From: an uncultured Acidobacteriia bacterium
GTDB lineage: Bacteria > Acidobacteriota > Terriglobia > Bryobacterales > Bryobacteraceae
Length of the DNA: 64,000 nt
Reading direction: 5' to 3'
Assembly (NCBI GenBank): GCA_903929755.1
Contig: CAIYVZ010000019.1
Coordinates: 1 to 64,000, forward strand
The notes under the pieces: generated by a model
The model's database searches: none
Seen by the model: the letters and a program-made list of their open reading frames with translations, nothing else
Told to the model about the DNA's origin: nothing
Made by a program: the position numbers and the translations under genes
Shown: in pieces, positions 17,618 through 26,390 of the stretch
Numbering within the stretch: the first letter of the stretch is position 1
Layout: each line of letters begins with the position of its first letter

Positions 17618-18478
17618 ATGCCACAAAATGTAAGCGTTAACGGCGACATCATCACAGACCAGGAAATTAAGGCTGGAGTAGCCAGTCTTCGGCAGGATCT
17701 GGAGACGCGTGAAGGTCCCATGAGTCTGGAACAGCGCATGAGCCTGCGCAATCACGTGATCAACGATCTGATTGGTCGGCTGGTGGTGGTGCAGGAAGCG
17801 AAGCGGCTTGGGCTGGCTCCTTCCGAAGAGCAGGTGGGGGAACTGGCTTCCACGCTGGTGCCTCGGGGCGATGGCGAACAGGGCTGCCGCGCCGGAGTGG
17901 ACGAAGAAGTGGTCCGCAAAGAAGCTCGTGAGCGGATTCTGGCGGAGCGCCTGATTGAGCACTGGGGCAAGAACGTGAAACCGCCCACGAAGGGCGAGGT
18001 TCGCGAGTATTACCGGAAGAACCGGGAGCGATTCACGCAGCGCGAGATGGTGCATGCGGCGCACATCGTGAAGAATTTCAACTCTCCCGAAGATATAACC
18101 CCGGAAGCGCGCGAACTGATGGCCGAGTTGCAGGAACGGCTTGTTGCCGGCGAAGATTTCGCGCACTTGGCCACGCAGCATTCCGATTGTCCGGAGAGCG
18201 GCGGCGACCTGGGCTTCTTCCCGCGCGGCACTATGGTGGACGAGTTCGACGCGCAGGTGTTCGAGCTGCCCGTGATGACGCCGACGCCGGTGTTTCAGAC
18301 TCCGTTCGGGCTGCATATCGCTATTGTTTATGAGCGGCGTCCCGCCGGTTTGGCGACGCTGGAAGAGATCGGGCCCAGCATTGAACAACGGCTGCTGCGG
18401 ACGCTGCAGGATCACCACGTGGAGCACCAGTTGACGGAGTTGCGGGGGAAGGCTGTGATTCGCACGGAGGGTGTGTAA
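17618..18478 (+). CDS. PpiC-type peptidyl-prolyl cis-trans isomerase without signal peptide
   Basis: The 286-residue protein has a SurA/PrsA-like helical N-terminal part (INDLIGRLVVVQEAKRLGL) and a parvulin domain (about 135-235) with VHAAHIVKNF, ATQHSDCPESGGDLGFFPRG and TPFGLHIAIV. No signal peptide or membrane helix is seen, so it is probably cytoplasmic, like NifM, which helps a single client mature. It is followed after no gap by the formylglycine-generating enzyme gene. Whether it helps fold that enzyme or a secreted client is unknown. Confidence 0.85.
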   Translation: MPQNVSVNGDIITDQEIKAGVASLRQDLETREGPMSLEQRMSLRNHVINDLIGRLVVVQEAKRLGLAPSEEQVGELASTLVPRGDGEQGCRAGVDEEVVRKEARERILAERLIEHWGKNVKPPTKGEVREYYRKNRERFTQREMVHAAHIVKNFNSPEDITPEARELMAELQERLVAGEDFAHLATQHSDCPESGGDLGFFPRGTMVDEFDAQVFELPVMTPTPVFQTPFGLHIAIVYERRPAGLATLEEIGPSIEQRLLRTLQDHHVEHQLTELRGKAVIRTEGV

Positions 18479-19444
18479 GTGAGCCTGGTTCCGAACCCCT
18501 GCTGTGCGCCGACGAAGGCCCGTGCTGAGGTCTATCAGGTTTCGTGCGCGCGGTCGGCCGAGAGGGTTCGGGCGACGGCGGGGTCCGTGGAAGATATGGT
18601 CCGGCTGGAGGGTGCCCGGTTCCTGATGGGCGGCGAGGATTGGGACGCGATTCCGGCGGATGGCGAAGGGCCGGTGCGGCCCGTGATTGTGGATCCGTTC
18701 TACATGGACCGGTACGCGGTGACGAACGAGCGATTTGGCGAGTTCGTGGCGGCTACGGGGTACCGGACGGAGTCCGAAGCGTTCGGGTGGTCGTTTGTTT
18801 TTGAAGGCCACTTGCGGGGGCAGGCCGGTGAAGCTTTTCCGGAGCATCCGATTGGCCTGAAGTGGTGGCGCAAGGTGGATGGCGCGGCGTGGAAACATCC
18901 GGAAGGCGCGGACAGCAGCGTGGCCGGACGCGGGCACTACCCGGTTGTGCATATTTCCTGGAACGACGCGGCGGCTTATGCCGGATGGGCCGGAAAGCGG
19001 TTGCCGACCGAGGCCGAGTGGGAGTTTGCCTCGCGCGGTGGTCTGGAGCATGCGCGGTTTCCCTGGGGGGATGAACTGACGCCTGAAGGCAGGCACTTGT
19101 GCAACGTGTGGCAGGGGCAGTTTCCCGACTACAATTCGGCGGAAGATGGCTACGCGGGCGTGTCGCCGGTGGATGCGTTTCCGGCCAATGGTTTCGGGCT
19201 GTTTGGCATTACCGGGAACACGTGGGAGTGGAGTGCGGACTGGTTCTCGCCGGACTACCATTTGTTGGGGACGCGGGTGAATCCGGTGGGTCCGGCGGAG
19301 GGCACGAACCGTGCCATGCGCGGGGGCTCTTACCTGTGCCATGCCTCGTACTGCAACCGGTACCGCGTGGCGGCGCGGACGAAGAATACGCCGGATTCGG
19401 CGACAACGAATATCGGGTTCCGATGCGTTCGCGATGTAGCTTAG
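18479..19444 (+). CDS. Formylglycine-generating enzyme (sulfatase-modifying factor)
   Basis: Residues 38-321 form the FGE-sulfatase domain: GGSYLCHASYCNRYR carries the two redox cysteines (Cys287 and Cys292) that bind copper and catalyse oxidation of the sulfatase cysteine to formylglycine, followed by ARTKNTPDSATTNIGFRC as in the human enzyme. Earlier signatures (FLMGG, RLPTEAEWEFASRGG, FPWGDE, NTWEWSADW) are intact. Most bacterial paralogues lack the cysteine pair, so this is likely a true FGE. No sulfatase gene is in the window. The GTG start directly follows the PpiC stop. The 3' end overlaps the next gene by 22 nt. Confidence 0.92.
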   Translation: MSLVPNPCCAPTKARAEVYQVSCARSAERVRATAGSVEDMVRLEGARFLMGGEDWDAIPADGEGPVRPVIVDPFYMDRYAVTNERFGEFVAATGYRTESEAFGWSFVFEGHLRGQAGEAFPEHPIGLKWWRKVDGAAWKHPEGADSSVAGRGHYPVVHISWNDAAAYAGWAGKRLPTEAEWEFASRGGLEHARFPWGDELTPEGRHLCNVWQGQFPDYNSAEDGYAGVSPVDAFPANGFGLFGITGNTWEWSADWFSPDYHLLGTRVNPVGPAEGTNRAMRGGSYLCHASYCNRYRVAARTKNTPDSATTNIGFRCVRDVA

Positions 19445-20289
19445 TTGTACTCGCGCTCTGCTCGGCGGCATTGTGTAATCCAGCAAGCGCCCAGCAGGTG
19501 CAGAATCCCTCGCCGATGGTGGAGCACACCCGGCCACATCTGCGGCTCGTACAGCCAGGCGCACCCCTCCCCGGGAAGCACATAAAGCTGGCGGCGGGTT
19601 CGCTGTTTATCCCTCAGAAACTCGTGGGACGAAAACAGGTGCCGTTGTTCGTGCATTTCCACGGCGGACCCTGGGTTCCCGAACTGGCGGCGGCGAAGCT
19701 GGGGCTGGCGTTAATCACGATTGACACTGGTTCCGGATCAGGGGTGTATGCGAAGCAGTTCGCCGATCACGCGCTTTTCGGCGAGTTGCTGCGGGACGCG
19801 TCGGCGCAGGGCGGCGTCCCTTTCTCATCCGTCACGTTGACAGCCTGGAGCGCGGGACATGGAGCCATTCGCGAGATTCTGGCCGTGCCGGAATACTATG
19901 CGCAGGTGTCGCGTGTGCTGCTGATCGATGGTCTCCATACGGGGTACGACGGTGGGAAACCGGGCCCATTGGAATCGAAGCTGGAGCCGGATCACCTGGA
20001 GATCTTTCTGCAGTTCGCGCAGGATGCGGTGGCGCGGAAGAAGAGCATGCTGATCACGCATTCCGAGATCTTTCCGGGGACGTTTGCCAGTACCACCGAA
20101 ACCTCGGACTGGCTGCTGGCTCAGATGGGCCTGAAGCCTGTGCCGAAGCTGAAAAACGGCCCGATGGGGACGCAGCAGTTGAGCGAAGTGAAGCGCGGTC
20201 GGTTTCAGATGATTGGCTACGCAGGGAATTCCGCGCCCGATCATGTGGACCAGTTGCATTCGCTGAGCGTCTATTTGAAACGGCTCTGA
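19423..20289 (+). CDS. Exported alpha/beta-hydrolase-like protein
   Basis: A signal peptide (MRSRCSLVVLALCSAAL, cleavage near ASAQQ) precedes an alpha/beta hydrolase core. LFVHFHGGPWVPE is the oxyanion segment, TAWSAGHGA holds the probable nucleophile Ser in a relaxed AxSxG elbow, and PDHVDQLHSL near the C-terminus could supply the His. The ATG at 19423 is chosen because the signal peptide begins there; the longer open frame runs back through the FGE gene out of frame. Substrate unknown. Overlap with FGE by 22 nt indicates co-translation. Confidence 0.75.
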   Translation: MRSRCSLVVLALCSAALCNPASAQQVQNPSPMVEHTRPHLRLVQPGAPLPGKHIKLAAGSLFIPQKLVGRKQVPLFVHFHGGPWVPELAAAKLGLALITIDTGSGSGVYAKQFADHALFGELLRDASAQGGVPFSSVTLTAWSAGHGAIREILAVPEYYAQVSRVLLIDGLHTGYDGGKPGPLESKLEPDHLEIFLQFAQDAVARKKSMLITHSEIFPGTFASTTETSDWLLAQMGLKPVPKLKNGPMGTQQLSEVKRGRFQMIGYAGNSAPDHVDQLHSLSVYLKRL

Positions 20290-20303
20290 AACAGCCGACC
20301 GCT

Positions 20304-20897
20304 TCATTCGTTATCCAGCCGCGCCTTTTTGCCCAGATAGCCGCCATGGTGGCGCAGGCCGAAGTCATGGCGGGTGAACCCCCGCAGATCCATCAGCGTG
20401 AGCGCCAGGGCGTCGCTGATGGCCAGCATGGCCACGATGCTGGCCGTGGGCGTCAGGCCGTGCGGGCAGGGTTCTTCAATAATGCCCATGTCGAGGATAA
20501 TGTCGCTCAGGGTTCGGAGTTCGGAATCCGGGTGCGAGGTGACGGCGATCACGGTCTTCAGGCCAATATGCCGGCCGAGTTCCAGCATCTCCAGAACTTC
20601 CCTGGTCTTGCCGCTGGTGGAGAACGCAACAATGCAGTCCTCGGGCCCGATCAGGCCCAGGTCTCCGTGCGCCGCTTCGCCCGGGTGGATATACGACGCG
20701 GGCGTCCCGGTAGAGCAGAGCGTGGATGCGAACTTGCGCGCCACGTGCCCGGCTTTACCCATCCCGGCTGTCAGTACCTTGCCCGGACAATCGCGGAGGG
20801 CGAGGACCGCGCGCTCGAATTCCGACGTCACCCGAATGGCCGAGATGGCCGCGGCTTCAGCAGCCAGAATATCGGCGATGCGTCCCGCAATATTCAT
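20304..20897 (-). CDS. SIS-domain sugar isomerase, KdsD/GutQ-like, without CBS domains
   Basis: The 197-residue protein is a single SIS domain. TAGMGKAGHVARKFASTL, STGTPASYIHPGEAAHGDLG and SDALALTLMDLRGFTRHDFG closely follow arabinose-5-phosphate isomerase (KdsD), which supplies arabinose-5-phosphate for Kdo synthesis. The usual CBS pair at the C-terminus is absent and nothing is left of it. The catalytic-site HGDLG and the TSGKT phosphate-binding stretch are kept. It overlaps the thioesterase gene by 4 nt. Confidence 0.85.
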   Translation of the reverse strand: MNIAGRIADILAAEAAAISAIRVTSEFERAVLALRDCPGKVLTAGMGKAGHVARKFASTLCSTGTPASYIHPGEAAHGDLGLIGPEDCIVAFSTSGKTREVLEMLELGRHIGLKTVIAVTSHPDSELRTLSDIILDMGIIEEPCPHGLTPTASIVAMLAISDALALTLMDLRGFTRHDFGLRHHGGYLGKKARLDNE

Positions 20898-21295
20898 TGG
20901 CGGCTGCGCAGCGCATCGGCGAAGGCTGTCGGCAGAGCTTGTGCGCGCTGCGTCCCGATATTCATGCAGACGATGACCACCTTACCCCTGGCGCATTCCT
21001 GATGCTCCTTGATGGCGTGGAAACCCAGTTCGAAGGATGAATTGCCGACGCGATTGACGGAGATTTCGATGTTGATGGCATCGTCGTACACCAGCGCGCC
21101 TGAAATATCGCACTCGGCGTGCACGCGGGGCCAACCGGCTTCCCGGTCCGCCAGGCCTGAGTAGCCCAGGCCAAGCTCACGAAGAAACTCCTGCTCGGCG
21201 GCTTCGAAGAAACGAAACAGGGCGGTGTAGTGGATGCGCTGCGAACTGTCGGTATCGACGAAGCGGACGCGCGTGCTCCAGATAAAAGCGGCCAT
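20894..21295 (-). CDS. Acyl-CoA thioesterase, 4-hydroxybenzoyl-CoA thioesterase (YbgC) type
   Basis: The hotdog-fold start is diagnostic: TRVRFVDTDSSQRIHYTALFRFFEAAEQEFLRELG, with the catalytic Asp in FVDTD and the H-Y of the 4HBT motif. The start at 21295 (MAAFIWSTRVR) is preferred over an upstream ATG 36 nt before it. At about 133 residues it has normal length. It overlaps the SIS gene by 4 nt, a typical translational coupling. Physiological acyl substrate unknown. Confidence 0.85.
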   Translation of the reverse strand: MAAFIWSTRVRFVDTDSSQRIHYTALFRFFEAAEQEFLRELGLGYSGLADREAGWPRVHAECDISGALVYDDAINIEISVNRVGNSSFELGFHAIKEHQECARGKVVIVCMNIGTQRAQALPTAFADALRSRQ

Positions 21296-21350
21296 TCCCA
21301 GAATCATGGCACATCGGGCATCATGGCACACCGGCGCTGGACGCGAGGCC

Positions 21351-22052
21351 TTAGCGGTGGGCGGCCCAGGCGGTACCGCGCCGCAGCAGGTCGCCCACCT
21401 CGGGCGTTTTCAGCGCTTTCACGTCGTGCCCCAGAGGCGTGGTGAAGACCCGGCCTTTGCCATACTGCAGGGTCAGCGCCATGGGATAGTCTTTGTCCAT
21501 CACGTTGGAATGGGCGGTGGCCAGAATCTTGACGGGCCTGTTGCCTTCCTTGAAATCGTAGTAGAGTTCGTCGTCGGTCTCGAAGTCGGCAAGGCCTTTG
21601 GTGATGGGGTCTTTCCTGTCGACGATGGTGACCTTGAAGGGGCCGCGTTTGTCGTGTTTCGAGATCTGCGCCCGGCCCGAGATGTTGGGAAATTCATCCC
21701 AGTACGGAAAAGCGCCGCCCGCCCAATGAACCGTTACCAGACCCTTGCCGGACGCGAGAAACTTCAGGATATTCGCCTTCACTTTTTCGTCTTCCGTGAG
21801 AGGCTTGGCGTTGCGGAAATCGAAGACCGCGACGTCGTAGGTGAGGAAGGCGTCCTTCGCGATGAAGTTGGGGTCGGCTTCGAGCGTTACTTCGAACCGC
21901 TTGTCCACTGCGAGGATCGCCTGGATCTCAGCGGAGGTTTCCTTCCAGACGTGGCCGTTGTAGGAGTTTTCTCCCGTCACGATCACCACTTTCGTATGCT
22001 TCTGAGCAAACGTGCTGAGCGCGCTCAGCAGGATCAGGGCGATAAGCTTCAT
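21351..22052 (-). CDS. Exported ThuA-like (trehalose-utilisation) domain protein
   Basis: A signal peptide (MKLIALILLSALSTFAQ) precedes a class-I-glutamine-amidotransferase-like fold of the ThuA type. VVIVTGENSYNGHVWKE, FDFRNAKPLTEDE, GLVTVHWAGGAFPYWDEF, DELYYDF and GRVFTTPLGHD are the family landmarks. Homologues act with sugar oxidoreductases and TIM-barrel isomerases in sugar modification. The ATG at 22052 overlaps the stop of the TIM-barrel gene by 4 nt and gives the signal peptide directly. Confidence 0.85.
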   Translation of the reverse strand: MKLIALILLSALSTFAQKHTKVVIVTGENSYNGHVWKETSAEIQAILAVDKRFEVTLEADPNFIAKDAFLTYDVAVFDFRNAKPLTEDEKVKANILKFLASGKGLVTVHWAGGAFPYWDEFPNISGRAQISKHDKRGPFKVTIVDRKDPITKGLADFETDDELYYDFKEGNRPVKILATAHSNVMDKDYPMALTLQYGKGRVFTTPLGHDVKALKTPEVGDLLRRGTAWAAHR

Positions 22053-22942
22053 GGCTGTTGCATCCTTTCCCGAAGGTTTGTGAAGTCGCGTTCGAGGGCG
22101 TCCAGAATGGGCAGGCCTTTCCAGAAAGGGTCGCGCTCGATAAAGCAGTGTTTGGTTCCGGCGCGGCGCGCGGCGGCAAGCACCGCCGGGTAATCGACGA
22201 TACCGGTGCCGACAACCGCCGGGGTGGCGGGTCCCAGCAGTTCGGGCGACGTCATCGCCATTTCCGTAGTTGGCGTGAAGCCGGGTTCGAAATCTCTGGC
22301 GTGCAGCATGGTGCAGCGCTCCGGGTGGTTCGTCAGATAGTAGAGCGGATCGCGTCCGGCGACGCAGACCCAGCCGCAATCGAGTTCCAACTTGACCAGG
22401 TCGGGGTCGGTAAGCCGCAGCAGTTCGTCGTAAGCGACCACACCATTCCAGTCGCGGAATTCGAAGTTGTGGCCGTGATACGCCAGTTCCAGGCCCTCGC
22501 TGCGAAGCCGGGCACCCATACGGCTCAGATGGTCGGCATTCCAGCGCCAGTCGTCCAGATCCATGGCGGCGATGGCGGCGAAGAAGGCCGCGAACATGCC
22601 TCCTTCCGGATCGATATTGAGCTTCGACATATCCCGAATCCAGGGCGCCGCGCAGACAATCGACCCCGCTCCCAGTTCATGCGCGAAGGCGATTTTTCCG
22701 TCCAGATCCTGCAGCAATTCCGGCATGGCGAAATGCACGCTGGGGCAGGCCAGAGAACAACGCTCCAAAGCCGCCCGGATCTCAGAGGCCGAACGGCCAC
22801 CGGCGATAAAGCCGGCGACCTCAGCCTTCTGAAATCCGATGGCGGCCAGGCGAGCGAGGGTTCCTGGGAAGTCTTTGGCCAGTTCTTCGGCCACCGAATA
22901 CAGCTGGAGGCCGATTTGGTGAAAGGTTAGGTTTGAATCCAT
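22049..22942 (-). CDS. Sugar phosphate isomerase/epimerase (AP-endonuclease-2-type TIM barrel)
   Basis: The 297-residue protein has the Xylose-isomerase-like TIM-barrel pattern: GLQLYSVAEELAKDFPGTL, then LAYHGHNFEF with metal His, VKLELDCGWV with metal Glu/Asp, MLHARDF and KHCFIERDPF. Such proteins use a divalent metal to isomerise or epimerise (keto)sugars. No signal peptide. It overlaps the aldo/keto reductase gene by 16 nt and ThuA by 4 nt, giving a tight cassette. Confidence 0.88.
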   Translation of the reverse strand: MDSNLTFHQIGLQLYSVAEELAKDFPGTLARLAAIGFQKAEVAGFIAGGRSASEIRAALERCSLACPSVHFAMPELLQDLDGKIAFAHELGAGSIVCAAPWIRDMSKLNIDPEGGMFAAFFAAIAAMDLDDWRWNADHLSRMGARLRSEGLELAYHGHNFEFRDWNGVVAYDELLRLTDPDLVKLELDCGWVCVAGRDPLYYLTNHPERCTMLHARDFEPGFTPTTEMAMTSPELLGPATPAVVGTGIVDYPAVLAAARRAGTKHCFIERDPFWKGLPILDALERDFTNLRERMQQP

Positions 22943-23898
22943 CCGGTTGCGATCTCCAGATTGCCGGCTTCGTTGAGACGAGCCATCTGAGCATCGGTGA
23001 GGCGGATATCCAGCGCGCGGATATTTTCGTCAAGCTGGGCGACGGAACTGCCCGCGATGATGGGGATAACCGGAGGGTCGCTTTGGCGGAACCAGGCGAT
23101 GATCACCTGATTTACGGAAACGCCGGCTTCCGCTGCCACAGCGCGAAGGGCCGCAAAACGCTGATCGGAATCCGGTCCTGCAAACTGGGCGGGCAAGTTA
23201 GTCGAATCCCGCAGATAAGCGCCTGCGAGCAGCATGGAATACCCAACCAGCGTAATGCCGGTTGCGCGGGCGTAATCCTTCAGATCTTCGTTGATAAAGA
23301 TCTGCGGCCCAAAGTTCGCGCCATAGCGGGGGCGGACATAGGTGTAACGCTGCTCCACTGCCGAGTAGCCTGTCCAGCCTTTGAGCTGCGCCAGCATGTT
23401 GGCTTCGGCGATGCGCCAGACCGTCAGATTACTGGCTCCGATGGCGCGAACTTTACCCGAAGTGATGAGGCGGTGAAAAGCCTCCATGGTTTCTTCGAGA
23501 GGGGTATCGCGGTCGTCGCGGTGCGAGTAGTAGAGATCGAGATGGTCGGTCTGCAGACGGCGCAGACTCATCTCGCACTCACGCTCAATCTCAGCGGCAG
23601 AGAGGCCCCCGGGGCTGCCCGGGTAGTCGAAGCCAAGCTTCGTGGCGATCACCATTTCGTCGCGGCACCCGCGAGCCTTCAGCCAGTTGCCGATGGTGGT
23701 CTCGCTTTCCCCGCCAACGAAACCTTCCAGCCAACTGGCGTAGAAGTTCCCGGTGTCGATGAAGGTTCCGCCCTTCGAGCGGAAGAAATCCATCAGTTCA
23801 TTACAGGTTGCGGCATCGCGCTTACTGCCGAACACGTCAGTGCCAAGACACAGCGCACTGACTTCGATGCCTGTGTTTCCCAGAGTTCTTTTTTCCAT
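22927..23898 (-). CDS. Aldo/keto reductase
   Basis: The 323-residue TIM-barrel NADPH oxidoreductase has the family motifs RTLGNTGIEVSALCLGT, FIDTGNFYASW (Asp and Tyr of the tetrad), VIATKLG (Lys), DLYYSHRDDRDTPLEET (His), IGASNLTVWRI and the cofactor-binding end PIIAGSSVAQLDENI. It probably oxidises or reduces a sugar. It lies directly upstream of the TIM-barrel isomerase and ThuA genes, so the three likely act on one substrate. Confidence 0.92.
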   Translation of the reverse strand: MEKRTLGNTGIEVSALCLGTDVFGSKRDAATCNELMDFFRSKGGTFIDTGNFYASWLEGFVGGESETTIGNWLKARGCRDEMVIATKLGFDYPGSPGGLSAAEIERECEMSLRRLQTDHLDLYYSHRDDRDTPLEETMEAFHRLITSGKVRAIGASNLTVWRIAEANMLAQLKGWTGYSAVEQRYTYVRPRYGANFGPQIFINEDLKDYARATGITLVGYSMLLAGAYLRDSTNLPAQFAGPDSDQRFAALRAVAAEAGVSVNQVIIAWFRQSDPPVIPIIAGSSVAQLDENIRALDIRLTDAQMARLNEAGNLEIATGWIQT

Positions 23899-23922
23899 GT
23901 GCCTGTTACCGGATCGCCGTTG

Positions 23923-24360
23923 TTAACGAGTCGCCAGAAAAACGCCGCCCATGAGCGCGACCGCTCCAGCGACGTTTGAGAGCGAAACCGGTTTCAGCGG
24001 GGAACCAAGCAGGCCGAAGTGCGAGAGCGCCATACCGGCGATGATCTGGCCTGCGATCAGGCCAAACATAACCGCGGACGCGCCAACCTGAGGCATCAGC
24101 CATGCAATTGCAAACACGAGACACGCGCCCATCAGACCGGCGGTGAGCAGTAACGGGTTGACATCTTTAATTCCGTTCAGAGCGCCGGATTCCCAGCCTG
24201 TTGCTCCAATAATGCAGGCGCCGATGGCGCCGATGCACCAGAACAGGGCGTTACCTACGCGGGGGTTTCCAATGGCGGCGCCGACCTTGCCGTTCATGGC
24301 GAGGTGGACGGCGAGAATGACTCCGAGGAACAGAGTGAGCGCTACGAGGGGCGTTTTCAT
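23923..24360 (-). CDS. DMT-superfamily small membrane protein (DUF606/YdcZ type)
   Basis: About four or five helices in 145 residues, with the repeat-like start TPLVALTLFLGVILAVHLAMNGKVGAAIG and a matching MFGLIAGQIIAGMALSHFGLLG. This is the five-helix EamA-related YdcZ family, often forming a paired transporter. The substrate is not known. It lies between the MFS transporter and the aldo/keto reductase, on the same strand. Confidence 0.8.
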   Translation of the reverse strand: MKTPLVALTLFLGVILAVHLAMNGKVGAAIGNPRVGNALFWCIGAIGACIIGATGWESGALNGIKDVNPLLLTAGLMGACLVFAIAWLMPQVGASAVMFGLIAGQIIAGMALSHFGLLGSPLKPVSLSNVAGAVALMGGVFLATR

Positions 24361-24394
24361 TGCGGTAAGTCTCCTTGAATTTAGGGGAAGCGGG

Positions 24395-25675
24395 CTACGC
24401 TTCCTTCGGTTGAATCTTTTCGTTGGTGCGGAACGCGAGCAGGATCATCACCAGGATCCCGGCAGACATGGCGGCCGAGAACATCCAGAACGAGTACCAG
24501 TCGCGGACCTGAACGCCGCTCACCATCTTCGTGAAGTAATCGACCGCGCCGCCAGAGAGCAGCGAACCCGCCAGCATTCCCACGCCGTAGGTGAGGAACG
24601 TGATAAAACCCTGTGCTGTGTTGCGGAGGTGCTGGGGGGCAACCTGGTCGGTGTAGAGCTGGCCGGTCATGAAGAAGAAATCGTAAGCCGCGCCGTGCAT
24701 CAGGATGGCGATGTAGAACATCCACATGCCGCTGCCCGAGTCACCCACCGCGAACAGGGCGTAGCGTACCGCCCAGCAAACCAGGCCGACGATGACGATG
24801 TGGCGGACGCTGAGGTAGCGGAAAATGAAGGGCATCAGCAGCATCATGATGACTTCTGAACCCTGCGCCAGCGTCATAATGCCGGCGGCGTTCTGCACGT
24901 GGACTTCGTTCAGATAAGTGTTGGTGAATGAGTAGTAGAAAGTGAGCGGGATGCAGGCGAGAACCGAGGCCATGGCGAAGAAGAAGTAGGCCTTGTTCTT
25001 CATGATGACCAGTGCGTCCAGACCCAGCACCGCGCGGGCGCTGAAGGCCGTGCCTTTCCCCTTGGGCGGCATGTGGGGCAGCATCGTCAGGCAGATGACC
25101 ACCATCACGATCGAGGCGACCATCGTTGCCCAGAACTGGCCCGTCGTGGTCTCCCACTTCTTGTACCCAACCACCAGATTGATAAAGATCCACCCAAAAG
25201 TGCCCATCAAACGAATCAACGGGAATTCCTTGCCGGGGTCTTTTACCAGCTGGAAGCCGATGGAATTGGTGAGCGCGACTGTGGGGAAGTAGCAGAGACA
25301 GAAGGCCAGCATGATGGCGTAGACTTCCGGGAATGTGGTTGCTTTCGTAACGAGGTACATCAGCAGAGCGCACAAGCTATATAAAACTGCCATCACCCGT
25401 TCGGTAGCGAAGAGGCGATCAGCCACCAGGCCAATGAAAAACGGAGAAATCATTGAGGCAAGGGACACGGTTCCGAAGATCGCACCCGCTTGGGTGCCGC
25501 TAAAATGCAGCGTTGCCGTGACATAAGTGCTGATGGTGACGTACCAGGCTCCCCAAACAACGTAGTTCACGAACATCATGATGCCGAGGCGGAGTTGTCC
25601 GCGCCTTCCGAGCACCACCAGCACCCCGAGACAGATGATCAAAGCCAGAAACGGCCAAATATCGAAATAGGACAT
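24395..25675 (-). CDS. MFS transporter, nucleoside:H+ symporter (NHS) type
   Basis: The 426-residue protein has 12 predicted membrane helices. The LGIMMFVNYVVWGAWYVTISTY start and YYSFTNTYL and GFITFLTYGVGML segments match the NupG/XapB branch. In this context it may import a sugar or sugar-nucleoside rather than a nucleoside. The start at 25675 is chosen because the first helix follows at once; the longer frame upstream is proline-rich and unlikely. It heads an apparent five-gene minus-strand operon. Confidence 0.88.
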   Translation of the reverse strand: MSYFDIWPFLALIICLGVLVVLGRRGQLRLGIMMFVNYVVWGAWYVTISTYVTATLHFSGTQAGAIFGTVSLASMISPFFIGLVADRLFATERVMAVLYSLCALLMYLVTKATTFPEVYAIMLAFCLCYFPTVALTNSIGFQLVKDPGKEFPLIRLMGTFGWIFINLVVGYKKWETTTGQFWATMVASIVMVVICLTMLPHMPPKGKGTAFSARAVLGLDALVIMKNKAYFFFAMASVLACIPLTFYYSFTNTYLNEVHVQNAAGIMTLAQGSEVIMMLLMPFIFRYLSVRHIVIVGLVCWAVRYALFAVGDSGSGMWMFYIAILMHGAAYDFFFMTGQLYTDQVAPQHLRNTAQGFITFLTYGVGMLAGSLLSGGAVDYFTKMVSGVQVRDWYSFWMFSAAMSAGILVMILLAFRTNEKIQPKEA

Positions 25676-25692
25676 TAGTTGTGGAGTATATA

Positions 25693-25727
25693 GGGTTCGG
25701 GGAGTGAGACGCAATCTCAGAAGGCAA
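25693..25727. repeat. Flanking direct repeat, left copy, beside the Uma2 gene
   Basis: GGGTTCGGGGAGTGAGACG followed by CAATCTCAGAAGGCAA recurs with few changes at 26391-26427 in the same orientation. The two copies are about 700 bp apart and bracket the Uma2 gene. They may be target-like or recombination sites of a small mobile cassette, or the remains of a dispersed repeat. Confidence 0.6.
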
Positions 25728-25851
25728 ATTTGCGGTTGAGGGGGGGGCAGGCCCTCTATTTCACCGAACAGCGACTCCTGCGTACCAGCCGCCGGAGACC
25801 CCGGCTGTGGGAATGAAGCCGCAGGACGCCGGATCGCGGTAGCATGAGTGC

Positions 25852-26352
25852 ATGGTGGCAACAACGCTTGTTTCGGTCGAAGAATATCTCGACAGCGTCT
25901 ATCGCCCTGACGTTGACTTCATAAATGGCGAATTGCTGGAGCGAAATGTGGGTGAGCTGAGCCACGGCACTGTGCAGCTGAATGTCGCCTCATGGCTGAA
26001 GGGCCGAAGTGGTTTGTGGCGGACAAAAGTTGTGGTCGAGGTTCGGGTCCGAATCAGCGAACGGCGATATCGGATTCCCGATGTGATGGTCCTGTCGCTT
26101 GATGCGCCTCGCGAAGAGATTGTTGAGGCAGCGCCCCTTCTGTGCATCGAGATTCTGTCGCGGCGCGACAGTCTCAACCAGATCTGGGACCGGACGCAGG
26201 ACTACCTGGCGATGGGCGTCCCTGTCTGCTGGATTATCGATCCGCTGGTGCTCCGAGCCTGGACTGTGACCAGCGCTGGTCTGGTGGAAGTCAAGGATGG
26301 CATTCTTCGCGCCGGGAAGATTGAAATGCCCCTCGCCGAAGTTTCGGAATAG
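25852..26352 (+). CDS. Uma2-family (DUF820) putative restriction-endonuclease-fold protein
   Basis: The 166-residue protein matches the Uma2 family of PD-(D/E)XK nuclease-like folds: VSVEEYLDSVYRPDVDFINGELLERNVG, YRIPDVMVLS with the metal Asp, APLLCIEILSRRDS with the ExK-like ending, and DYLAMGVPVCWIIDP. Uma2 proteins are abundant in acidobacteria and cyanobacteria, often in repeats and mobile DNA; their role is unproven. Direct repeats flank it, and its orientation is opposite to the genes on the left. Confidence 0.85.
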   Translation: MVATTLVSVEEYLDSVYRPDVDFINGELLERNVGELSHGTVQLNVASWLKGRSGLWRTKVVVEVRVRISERRYRIPDVMVLSLDAPREEIVEAAPLLCIEILSRRDSLNQIWDRTQDYLAMGVPVCWIIDPLVLRAWTVTSAGLVEVKDGILRAGKIEMPLAEVSE

Positions 26353-26360
26353 GTTTTTCG

Positions 26361-26380
26361 TCGGCCCACATCGTGGCCGA
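26361..26380 (+). terminator. Hairpin after the Uma2 gene
   Basis: TCGGCC (26361-26366) pairs with GGCCGA (26375-26380) with a short inner stem, starting 9 nt after the Uma2 stop. No T-run follows, so it is a weak candidate terminator. Confidence 0.35.
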
Positions 26381-26390
26381 AGGCGGTGCT

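Noticed and set aside
16541-19564. A 1007-residue minus-strand frame
   Set aside because: It covers galT, ppiC and FGE in reverse. The His/Arg/Pro-rich sequence is a GC-rich shadow.
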